The notes under the pieces: generated by a model
Databases searched by the model: none
What the model was told of the DNA's origin: nothing
Seen by the model: the letters and a program-made list of their open reading frames with translations, nothing else
NCBI RefSeq assembly: GCF_000191065.1
Contig: NZ_GL872283.1
Coordinates: 1,506,484 to 1,570,483, forward strand
DNA length: 64,000 nt
From: Prevotella multiformis DSM 16608
GTDB lineage: Bacteria; Bacteroidota; Bacteroidia; Bacteroidales; Bacteroidaceae
Direction: 5' to 3'
In this document: piece by piece, positions 26,788-33,669 of the stretch
How positions within the stretch are numbered: the first letter of the stretch is position 1
How the letters are laid out: every line of letters begins with the position of its first letter
Made by a program: the position numbers and the translations under genes

Positions 26788-26795
26788 TACCTTTG
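26788..26795 (+). promoter_or_regulatory. Promoter -7 box upstream of the TonB-domain gene
   Basis: TACCTTTG. Transcription would begin near 26802, about 170 nt ahead of ATG 26971, with a strong hairpin in between. Confidence 0.7.
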
Positions 26796-26835
26796 CATTG
26801 ACATTAAGTTCCAATATATGTCATCTGCTTTTCAT

Positions 26836-26882
26836 AAACCTGCGGCGGCGTGATTGCGTTTAAGCGCTGGCGCAGGTTTTCA
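26836..26882 (+). terminator. Leader hairpin with short T-tract (attenuator or sRNA terminator)
   Basis: AAACCTGCG at 26836 pairs with CGCAGGTTT at 26871 and is followed by TTTTC. It lies between the promoter box and the TonB-domain start, so it could end an 80-nt RNA or attenuate the gene. Confidence 0.6.
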
Positions 26883-26970
26883 TCCTCCACCCTGGTTCTT
26901 GCAGAAAAGAAAGAGCTTGGATTTCGGAATGAAGCAAACATACTGAATTGAATATTAAACGGTCTTGATT

Positions 26971-27498
26971 ATGAAGGAAAAATTATTCTGTACGTTGCTG
27001 ATGTGTTTCGTTGTCGTCGGGGAATCCGCTGCACAGCACCAGAAAAAACCGATGGAACCGGGGAAAACAAGGTGCGACAGTTCCTCTCTGCCCATGTTCT
27101 GCGCCGAACCGGCTTCTGTCCCCCACCGTGATACGGTGTCCTCGGTCGCACCCATGGAGAAGGAAGACACCGCAAAGACGGAGCGGGAACGGGAGATGGA
27201 AGCGGTATGTCTCTTCGAAGAACACCCTTGCTTTCCCGGTGACTTCAAGGCTTTCATTGCAGCCAATCTCCGTTACCCTCCCACATTGCAGGAGACATGC
27301 TGCCAAGGAAGGATCATCGTGAAGTTCTTTGTCAACCCCAAGGGCAGGTGCAGTCGGTTTACGGTTGTGCGTTCTGTTGACCCGGCGTTAGATCAGGAAG
27401 CACTCCGTGTCTTAAAGACGATGCCGGCCTGGAAATGGAAACGCAAGCCCAAGAAAGGGACATGGGCCGTCGTCCCCATAACGTTCCGGCTGCAATAG
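26971..27498 (+). CDS. Exported protein with C-terminal TonB domain
   Basis: 175 residues from ATG 26971 (an in-frame TTG 6 nt earlier is less likely). Signal peptide [22 protein letters not shown], a polar low-complexity middle, then a TonB_C fold from about residue 90: '[27 protein letters not shown]', [26 protein letters not shown], and the final '[11 protein letters not shown]'. Unlike true TonB it has a cleavable signal rather than a membrane anchor and no Pro-rich spanner, so it is probably a periplasmic or surface TonB-domain protein of unknown role rather than the energy transducer. Two Cys sit side by side at the TC-C site (uncommon). Divergent from the TPR/HTH gene. Confidence 0.82.
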   Translation: MKEKLFCTLLMCFVVVGESAAQHQKKPMEPGKTRCDSSSLPMFCAEPASVPHRDTVSSVAPMEKEDTAKTEREREMEAVCLFEEHPCFPGDFKAFIAANLRYPPTLQETCCQGRIIVKFFVNPKGRCSRFTVVRSVDPALDQEALRVLKTMPAWKWKRKPKKGTWAVVPITFRLQ

Positions 27499-27657
27499 TC
27501 CGCCCCCCATAGGCGAAGAGCGCCCTGCCCTGCTGAAAACAGCGGAAACACGTTCAACCACGATGAGCGGCAGACACCTGTCGCTTTCGCGGAAACCCGC
27601 CGTATTTTCTGCCGTAAAAATCCAATGCCTTTTTGCCATAGTCTTATTCTTTTGTCG

Positions 27658-27665
27658 TATCTTTG
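27658..27665 (+). promoter_or_regulatory. gpmI promoter -7 box
   Basis: TATCTTTG, with TTTG at 27632-27635 as a likely -33; start codon 39 nt downstream. Confidence 0.75.
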
Positions 27666-27703
27666 CAGAAACGAAGACAACAACAAAATATAAAGGTAAA
27701 ATT

Positions 27704-29221
27704 ATGGCAAAGAAAGCTTTATTGATGATCCTTGACGGATGGGGTAACGGAAAACATGACAGAGGCGATGTGATTTACAACACACCGACACCTTTTCTGG
27801 ATTATTTGAATGCGGTCAGCGCACATTCGCAGTTGCAGGCTTCGGGGGAAGATGTCGGTCTGCCGGCCGGCCAGATGGGCAACTCGGAGGTGGGACACCT
27901 GAATATCGGCGCCGGCCGTATCGTCTATCAGGACCTCGTGAAAATCAACAAAGCCTGTCAGACAGGGGACATTCTGAAGAACCAGGGCATTGTCGACGCA
28001 TACAGCTATGCACAGAAGACAGGCAAGAAGCTCCACTTGATGGGACTGACGTCTACGGGAGGCGTCCACTCTTCACTGGATCATCTCTTCAAACTGATTG
28101 AAATCGGCAAGGAATACAATCTGAAGGATGTCTACGTACACTGCTTCATGGACGGCCGTGACACCGACCCGAAGAGCGGCGCCGGCTTCATCGCCGACAT
28201 CCAGAAGGTCTGTGATGCCAACGGAGCACACGTTGCTTCCATCGTCGGCCGCTTCTATGCAATGGACCGCGACAAGCGTTGGAACCGTGTGAAGGAGGCT
28301 TACGACCTGCTCGTCGAGGGCAAGGGCAACCAGGCCACCGACATGGTGAAGGCTGTCGAGGCAAGCTATGCCGACGGCGTGACGGACGAGTTCATCAAAC
28401 CGATCAACAACTCTTCGGTAGACGGTACGATTCAGGAAGGCGACGTGGTCATCTTCATCAATTTCCGCAACGACCGTGCCCGGGAGCTGACGTATGTGCT
28501 GACCCAGCAGGATATGCCGGATGAAGGCATGCACACCATCAAGGACCTGCAGTACTACTGCATGACACCTTACGATGCCAACTTCAAAGGAGTACACATT
28601 CTCTTCCCCAAGGAGAATGTAGTAGACACCTTGGGCGAATACCTCAGCCGGCTCGGCAAACGGCAGCTCCACACCGCAGAGACAGAGAAGTACGCACACG
28701 TGACCTTCTTCTTCAACGGCGGACGCGAGCAGCCTTACGAGGGCGAAGACCGCATCCTGGTCCACTCTCCGAAGGTGGCGACCTACGACCTGCAGCCGGA
28801 GATGAGCGCCTTTGAAGTGAAGGACAAACTCGTCGGCGCCATCAACACACAGCAGTACGACTTCATCGTGGTGAACTTCGCCAACGGCGACATGGTAGGG
28901 CATACAGGTGTCTACCATGCCATCGCCAAGGCAGTATGGGCTGTCGACCACTGTGTCAAGGAGGTGATTGAGGCTGCCAAGGCCAATGATTACGAGGCTA
29001 TCATCATCGCCGACCACGGCAATGCCGACCACGCCATCAATGATGACGGTACGCCGAACACCGCACACTCGCTGAATCCGGTTCCGTTCATCTACGTGAC
29101 CGACAACAATTCAGCGACCGTCAAAGACGGGCGGCTGGCCGATGTCGCTCCTTCTATCCTCCATATCATGGGACTGGAACAGCCGGCAGACATGACAGGT
29201 GAGAACCTGATTACAGACTAA
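27704..29221 (+). CDS. gpmI: 2,3-bisphosphoglycerate-independent phosphoglycerate mutase
   Basis: 505 residues from ATG 27704; a longer upstream frame crosses the promoter. Alkaline-phosphatase fold: metal-binding 'MILDGWG' (D11), the phospho-serine in MGNSEVGH (S61), 'FMDGRDTDP', and the second metal cluster 'NGDMVGHTG' with '[10 protein letters not shown]'. It interconverts 3- and 2-phosphoglycerate in glycolysis and gluconeogenesis, needs manganese and no bisphosphoglycerate, and is cytoplasmic. Monocistronic: own promoter, and a terminator at 29249-29290. Confidence 0.97.
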   Translation: MAKKALLMILDGWGNGKHDRGDVIYNTPTPFLDYLNAVSAHSQLQASGEDVGLPAGQMGNSEVGHLNIGAGRIVYQDLVKINKACQTGDILKNQGIVDAYSYAQKTGKKLHLMGLTSTGGVHSSLDHLFKLIEIGKEYNLKDVYVHCFMDGRDTDPKSGAGFIADIQKVCDANGAHVASIVGRFYAMDRDKRWNRVKEAYDLLVEGKGNQATDMVKAVEASYADGVTDEFIKPINNSSVDGTIQEGDVVIFINFRNDRARELTYVLTQQDMPDEGMHTIKDLQYYCMTPYDANFKGVHILFPKENVVDTLGEYLSRLGKRQLHTAETEKYAHVTFFFNGGREQPYEGEDRILVHSPKVATYDLQPEMSAFEVKDKLVGAINTQQYDFIVVNFANGDMVGHTGVYHAIAKAVWAVDHCVKEVIEAAKANDYEAIIIADHGNADHAINDDGTPNTAHSLNPVPFIYVTDNNSATVKDGRLADVAPSILHIMGLEQPADMTGENLITD

Positions 29222-29248
29222 GAGATCGCCGACAATCTAAAAACAAAT

Positions 29249-29290
29249 AAATCCCAAAGGCTGTTTTTGGCTTTTGGGATTTGTTTTTGT
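29249..29290 (+). terminator. gpmI terminator
   Basis: AAATCCCAAAGGC and GCTTTTGGGATTT around a T-rich loop, then GTTTTTG. Confidence 0.85.
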
Positions 29291-29362
29291 CTCCTTTGTC
29301 GTCGAGAGTTATTTTCACGACTTATCATTAGGTTTCAGTTATTATTTTAAGATTGAAAAGCA

Positions 29363-29944
29363 ATGGAGATTCGTAAATTCGCATTATCACTGGCAGTACT
29401 TGCAGGACTCTGTTCTCTTAACACACAGGCACAGAAAGGCAAGAAAGTGACAAGTCATGAAACGATTGGGCAGCGTATCGATACACTGGCAAAGAAAGTA
29501 GGCTCTGCCGTGAAGAAAGCAGAGAAAGCCGGCAAAGAGAAGCTCAACGCTGACGAAAAGAAACTTGAAGCAGATGCGAAAAAGGTCGGCAGCGAGGTAA
29601 AGCATGCAGAGAAAATCGGCAAGGAAAAGGTCTGCGCTGATGCAAAGAAGATCAATTGCAAAGTAAAGCATGCCGAAAAGGCCGACAAAGCCAAGTTGAA
29701 GTCTGATGTAAAGAAAGTCAAGAAAGGAGTCGCTAAAACCGAACAGAAAGTAAAGCGCGCCTGTCTTAAAGACAAAGCAAAGATCAAGGCTTTGGAGAAA
29801 GCAAGAAAAGCAAAAAAAGTAACAGAACTTCAGATGTCTTTCCGTCTCCTGCAGACAGCTTATTCCTATATCAACGGCGTTTGTAAATATTTTTATGCAG
29901 TTCAAAGCCGACACATGCTCTTCTGGCTCATGAAAGATGCCTGA
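29363..29944 (+). CDS. Exported lysine-rich helical-repeat protein
   Basis: 193 residues. A signal peptide ending near TQAQ (residue 24) is almost the same as that of the Cys-rich protein at 30525. From about residue 44 to 135 there are tandem 22-residue units such as KKVGSEVKHAEKIGKEKV and KKINCKVKHAEKADKAKL, very rich in Lys, Ala and Glu. 22 is twice 11, as in long amphipathic or right-handed coiled helices. The last 43 residues are unlike the rest. Removing one A from an A7 run at 29812-29818 would end the protein at ...ARKAKK, so the tail may come from a frameshift. No family name is known to me. A histone-like, LEA-like or envelope-binding role is conceivable but unproven. Promoter only approximate (TAGGTTTC, 29329). 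Confidence 0.75.
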   Translation: MEIRKFALSLAVLAGLCSLNTQAQKGKKVTSHETIGQRIDTLAKKVGSAVKKAEKAGKEKLNADEKKLEADAKKVGSEVKHAEKIGKEKVCADAKKINCKVKHAEKADKAKLKSDVKKVKKGVAKTEQKVKRACLKDKAKIKALEKARKAKKVTELQMSFRLLQTAYSYINGVCKYFYAVQSRHMLFWLMKDA

Positions 29945-30042
29945 TTGACTTGCAACAGGTGCTCTCTTAGCGTGTTACCAACGCCCTTTTGAAGTCCAAT
30001 CAAGCACCATTTAAAAATGAATTAATAACCAGTTGATTGACT

Positions 30043-30065
30043 GCTGGTTGCAAACCAGCTTTTTT
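30043..30065 (+). terminator. Terminator downstream of the Lys-rich protein gene
   Basis: GCTGGTT-GCA-AACCAGC then T6. An upstream AACCAG at 30027-30032 could compete for the left arm. Confidence 0.8.
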
Positions 30066-30233
30066 GCATGTATTCTTTTTATTTGCAGAAGATTTGTCTG
30101 AAATTATGTAATGACTTTTCAAAACCTTATCTGTCTTTTCAACGCATCAAAATGAAAAGGTCTTTGTATCGGAGGAGGTAACAGGATAGAGAGTCGACGG
30201 TCTTGGCTATGTTTTTGTTGAATGAACCACTTC

Positions 30234-30290
30234 GGCTCTTCCGTTAGCTATACGAAAAGTATCCACGCATTGAACGGAAGAACCTTTTTT
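30234..30290 (+). terminator. Hairpin with T6, end of possible unannotated RNA
   Basis: GGCTCTTCCGTT pairs with AACGGAAGAACC, with an inner TATAC/GTAT stem, followed by TTTTTT. No reading frame leads into it. Confidence 0.65.
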
Positions 30291-30445
30291 ATTGCAACAC
30301 AAGGATATGCCCTTCACGCAGGGTGAATACGGTAAAGACTTAGGCGTGACAGAAAAGGATCTTGTAAATTAATGAAAATATTATAATAAAGCAAAAAAGC
30401 ACAATGCAAGCGGTCTAAGAGGGCGGCGGGAATTGTTTTTTTTAT

Positions 30446-30453
30446 TACCTTTG
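30446..30453 (+). promoter_or_regulatory. Promoter -7 box of the Cys-rich protein gene
   Basis: TACCTTTG, about 70 nt before the start codon at 30525, behind a T8 run. Confidence 0.8.
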
Positions 30454-30524
30454 CAAGCATAAGGGTTTTCCCCTTTTATGAGTTAATCAGTTATTAATGT
30501 ATAATTTTAAAACAGCAAAAGGTT

Positions 30525-30827
30525 ATGGAATTCAAGAAAATAGCATTATCTTTCGCAGTAGCATTCAGTCTTTGTACAGTAACCGCACAGGCACAGGATG
30601 CAGTCAAGTGTGACAAAGCCCAGCAGGAGCAGGCATGTCAGCAGACAAAGAAATGTCCGAAGCATGCAAAGGCCTGCTGCGACAAGCAGCCGGCAAAACC
30701 CTGCTGCAAGAAGGACGAGAAATGCTGCAGGCAGGACAAGCAGAACTGCAAGAAAGACTGTCGCAACGACAAGTCGAAAAAGGCACAGAAGCCGTGCAGG
30801 AAGCAGTGCAAGCCCAGCAAGAAGTAA
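30525..30827 (+). CDS. Exported cysteine-rich basic protein (metallothionein-like)
   Basis: 100 residues. The signal peptide MEFKKIALSFAVAFSLC... ends near AQAQ (residue 24) and is closely related to that of the Lys-rich protein 600 bp upstream. The mature part has 13 Cys and about 22 Lys in 76 residues. Cys occur singly and as three CC pairs (ACC, PCC, KCC), with almost no hydrophobic residues. It cannot form a normal core, so metal binding or a disulfide-linked scaffold is likely. Exported metallothionein-like proteins are not a standard family and I cannot name one. Clear promoter, well-spaced start and a strong terminator support it as real. Confidence 0.85.
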   Translation: MEFKKIALSFAVAFSLCTVTAQAQDAVKCDKAQQEQACQQTKKCPKHAKACCDKQPAKPCCKKDEKCCRQDKQNCKKDCRNDKSKKAQKPCRKQCKPSKK

Positions 30828-30846
30828 ACAGATAGCGTGAACAGAT

Positions 30847-30877
30847 AAAAGTCGTGCCTTTCGGGCACGACTTTTTT
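30847..30877 (+). terminator. Terminator of the Cys-rich protein gene
   Basis: AAAAGTCGTGCC, short loop, GGGCACGACTTTTTT. Its T-tract also supplies the TTTG used as -33 by the ung promoter. Confidence 0.92.
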
Positions 30878-30906
30878 GTTATTGTCGGAACTTTATCGTA
30901 CTTTTG
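30875..30906 (+). promoter_or_regulatory. ung promoter, overlapping the preceding terminator
   Basis: -33 TTTG (30875-30878) at the end of the terminator T-tract, 20-nt spacer, -7 TACTTTTG (30899-30906); start codon 21 nt on. Confidence 0.8.
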
Positions 30907-30926
30907 CAGGAAAAAGAAACGAGGCG

Positions 30927-31592
30927 ATGAATGTAAAGATCGAACCGTCATGGGAACAGCGGCTGGCCGGGGAATTTGAGAAACCTTACTTCCGGCAGTT
31001 AACAGAACAGGTGAGACAGGAGTATGCACAATTCCCCTGTTATCCGCCTGGACGACTCATCTTCAACGCTTTCAACCTGTGTCCTTTCGACAAGGTGAAA
31101 GTCGTCATCATCGGGCAGGATCCCTATCACGAACCCGGTCAGGCAATGGGACTGAGCTTCTCCGTGCCAGACGGTGTAAGGATTCCTCCCTCGCTGGTGA
31201 ACATCTACAAGGAGATTGAAGACGACCTCGGCGTACCGGCCAGCCGGTCGGGCGACCTGACACGATGGGCCGAACAGGGTGTGCTGCTGCTCAATGCCAC
31301 GCTGACTGTCCGTGCCCACGTTGCAAACAGCCACCAGCGGTTAGGGTGGGGCATATTTACCGATGGCACCATCAAGGCGCTCAGTGACGGGCGGGATCAT
31401 CTTGTATTCATGCTGTGGGGTGGCTTCGCCCGCAGCAAGAAGGCGCTGATCGACCCACAGCGGCATTGTATTCTCGAGAGTGTACACCCTTCACCGCTCT
31501 CTGCCAACCGGGGAGGCTGGTTCGGACAGCACCAGTTTTCACGGTGCAACCAGTATTTGGAGGCTCATGGAACAGTTCCCATTGCATGGTGA
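30927..31592 (+). CDS. ung: Family 1 uracil-DNA glycosylase
   Basis: 221 residues from ATG 30927. It carries the water-activating motif GQDPYH (catalytic Asp65), 'AMGLSFSVP', 'LLLNATLTVR', and HPSPLSANRGGWFG, which holds the minor-groove HPSPLS loop. It excises uracil from DNA as the first step of base-excision repair. Full length, cytoplasmic. The DUF3109 gene follows 27 bp later in the same direction with no terminator between, so the two are likely co-transcribed. Confidence 0.98.
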   Translation: MNVKIEPSWEQRLAGEFEKPYFRQLTEQVRQEYAQFPCYPPGRLIFNAFNLCPFDKVKVVIIGQDPYHEPGQAMGLSFSVPDGVRIPPSLVNIYKEIEDDLGVPASRSGDLTRWAEQGVLLLNATLTVRAHVANSHQRLGWGIFTDGTIKALSDGRDHLVFMLWGGFARSKKALIDPQRHCILESVHPSPLSANRGGWFGQHQFSRCNQYLEAHGTVPIAW

Positions 31593-31619
31593 CAATCGTT
31601 TCAAGGTAAGGCGAAAAAG

Positions 31620-32225
31620 ATGGGTAACACGTACGATCACATATTCATGGTAGGCAATGTCCTTGTCTCTCCGGACATTCTTACGGTGAAGTTCTGCTGC
31701 GACCTCGACAAGTGTCATGGACAGTGCTGCGTCGAAGGAGATGCCGGGGCACCTGTGACATTAGATGAGACGATGGAAATCGAGAACGTCCTGGATGCTG
31801 TCTGGGGCGACCTGTCTGCCTCCGGCCAGTCTGTTATCGATCGGCAGGGGGTGGCTTATACCGATGAGGAGGGCGAGTTGGTGACGAGCATCGTCAGTGG
31901 TAAGGACTGTGTTTTCACCTGTTATGAGCATGACTGCTGCCTTTGTGCGCTGGAACGTTCCTACCGCAACGGGAAGACCGGCTTCGTAAAGCCCATTTCC
32001 TGCTCGTTGTATCCGATCCGTGTGAAGGACTTCGGCAACGGCACCTGTGGAATCAATTACCATCGATGGCGCATCTGTGCTGATGCACGAAAAAAAGGAG
32101 AAGAACTGGATCTTCCCCTTTATAAGTTCTTGAAGGAACCGCTCATCCGCAGATTCGGCAGAGAGTGGTATGAAGAACTGTGTGAAGTGGCAGACGAGTT
32201 GACGCGTTTACAAATTGACAGGTAA
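31620..32225 (+). CDS. DUF3109 family cysteine-rich protein
   Basis: 201 residues, no signal peptide. Conserved Cys clusters: CCDLDKCHGQCC near the N-terminus, then CVFTCYEHDCCLCAL, CSLYPIRV and a further single Cys, resembling the metal- or iron-sulfur-binding YkgJ-type clusters. I recognise this as DUF3109, a Bacteroidota family of unknown function. ATG 31620 follows an A/G-rich stretch. It sits behind ung in a probable two-gene operon, a hint but no proof of a DNA-repair link. Confidence 0.85.
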   Translation: MGNTYDHIFMVGNVLVSPDILTVKFCCDLDKCHGQCCVEGDAGAPVTLDETMEIENVLDAVWGDLSASGQSVIDRQGVAYTDEEGELVTSIVSGKDCVFTCYEHDCCLCALERSYRNGKTGFVKPISCSLYPIRVKDFGNGTCGINYHRWRICADARKKGEELDLPLYKFLKEPLIRRFGREWYEELCEVADELTRLQIDR

Positions 32226-32438
32226 ACCAGTTGTCCGTTTAAAAAATCGCATTTGGTCCATTCCGGAAATGGCATGAAGATATCGGCCTGAAGCGTGGGA
32301 AACCATCCCTTGCGTGTGCCCTTCATGCTGCCACAAAGCCATTCAGGAGATGCGTTTTTACCGCAATTACCCCTCGAGACCTATGCTTTTCGGTTCTGTT
32401 TCAGCCACAACCCGTCCACTTGTCCACCTGCCGGCCTG

Positions 32439-33323
32439 TCAACTTTTCCTGAACTGCGACGGACTCATCCCTACGTGTTCCTTAAAGTATTTCCCCATGA
32501 AACTCTGATTGGCGAAATTCATCTCATCGGCAATCTGCTTGATGCTCATCGTGCTGTTTTTCAGCATGACGCGCAGTTCACGTGTGACGTAAGAGTCAAT
32601 CCATTCGCTGGGTGTCCGCCTGCTGACGGTACGTACCGTTTCTGAGAGGTATTTCGATGTGATGCACAGGTGCTTGGCATACCAGCTGACACGGCGTTCC
32701 GTACGGTAATTCTTCTCAACAGCCTGGATGAAATTGCGGAAGATGACCTCGGAACGCATCTGGCTTTCGTCACCTGTCTGCTGGAAGCGGTAGATGACAT
32801 TACTCATGTCGATGATCAGAGCCTTGAGCATCGTCATCACCAGTTCGCGGCGGAAGCGGTGTCCCGTGTCTGTGACCTTCTGCCGGATGTGGCGGATGTC
32901 GTCTTCCAACGCCTTTGTCTGGTCCGGATTGAGGTGGAAGACGGGATGGGTTCGTGCGAAGAGGAAGAGAGCCGACAGCTCGTGGATGCCGCTGACAATA
33001 TTCTGGAAGAAGTCATACGACAGGATGAGCGCAATCCCCCTGCAGTCGCATGACAGTCTGTAGTCGCCGACGACCTGTCCCTCACTGATGATGATCACGT
33101 CTCCGGCCCCTACCTCATGCGCTTTCGTATCTACGGTGTATTGCGCCTTTCCGCCGGTGCAGAGCGCAAGGAAGAGCGACTTCATCCGGGAGGAATTTTC
33201 CGGAAGCGATACCTTCGCGATGTCCTCGAAGAGTATCAGGTCGTTGTCAATGTATTCACCTTCCGGGTAGATACGCTTTGCATGGGCGACATCCACTTCG
33301 GTGAGTCTTATGTTTCTGTTCAT
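32439..33323 (-). CDS. AraC family transcriptional regulator
   Basis: 294 residues from ATG 33323 (MNRNIRLTEVDVAHAKRIYP); the longer frame upstream runs through the purine-rich repeat and is rejected. The N-terminal half is a cupin-like sensor ('LCTGGKAQYTVDTKAHEVGAGDVIIISEGQ'). The last 100 residues are the two-HTH AraC domain, with 'AKHLCITSKYLSETV' as the first helix-turn-helix and MSIKQIADEMNFANQSFMGKYFK as the second, ending in the usual '...HVGMSPSQFR'. The ligand is unknown. It is separated from gyrB by a terminator (33434-33476) and converges on DUF3109. Confidence 0.92.
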   Translation of the reverse strand: MNRNIRLTEVDVAHAKRIYPEGEYIDNDLILFEDIAKVSLPENSSRMKSLFLALCTGGKAQYTVDTKAHEVGAGDVIIISEGQVVGDYRLSCDCRGIALILSYDFFQNIVSGIHELSALFLFARTHPVFHLNPDQTKALEDDIRHIRQKVTDTGHRFRRELVMTMLKALIIDMSNVIYRFQQTGDESQMRSEVIFRNFIQAVEKNYRTERRVSWYAKHLCITSKYLSETVRTVSRRTPSEWIDSYVTRELRVMLKNSTMSIKQIADEMNFANQSFMGKYFKEHVGMSPSQFRKS

Positions 33324-33339
33324 TTTTCTTTGTTGAAAT

Positions 33340-33415
33340 AGGATGTGATAGGCGGGGATAGGCAATAACAAGCGGGGATAGGCAGTGACAAGCGATGACA
33401 AGACAATGGCAGGCA
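33340..33415. repeat. Degenerate GATAGGCG/GACAAGCG repeat, upstream of araC-type gene
   Basis: Short purine-rich units (GGGATAGGCA, ACAAGCGG, GACAAGCGAT) repeat at roughly 10-12 bp. Related stretches occur at 38750-38840 and 59340-59545. Confidence 0.65.
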
Positions 33416-33433
33416 ATGAGAAAACACCTCAAA

Positions 33434-33476
33434 CAAAAGCTCTCCTCCCTGTTTCGTGAGGAGGAGAGCCTTTTGT
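33434..33476 (-). terminator. gyrB terminator
   Basis: Minus strand: AAAGGCTCTCCTCC, loop, GGAGGAGAGCTTTTG followed by TTTG; it lies 190 bp after gyrB. Confidence 0.8.
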
Positions 33477-33669
33477 GACAAGTTCTGCTGTCATGCTCCC
33501 TTGTCACTCTCCGGTGGATATACCGGTCAGCCTTGTGCCCATCTTCGTCCGTCTCCCGTTATATGCCGGTCGGCTCTGCACCTGTCTTTGTCAGCGGGCC
33601 GCCTTACACACCGTCAGGCTACACACATTTACTTGCCAGACCTGCTGCCACATGGGATTCAGCCTTGGT
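33477..33669. other. gyrB 3' flank, no gene seen
   Basis: No reading frame of interest; the terminator lies at its left edge. Confidence 0.5.

Larger units (their letters stand above)
29945..30445. other. Intergenic region with two terminator-like hairpins
   Basis: About 500 bp without a credible gene. It holds a terminator at 30043-30065 (after the Lys-rich gene) and a second hairpin with T6 at 30234-30290. An outer arm AAAAGGTCTT near 30154 could pair with AAGAACCTTTT near 30279, outlining a possible structured RNA of about 135 nt. Confidence 0.5.

Noticed and set aside
26971..27498. True TonB energy transducer
   Set aside because: Cleavable signal peptide instead of a membrane anchor, no Pro-rich spanner and no ExbB/ExbD nearby.
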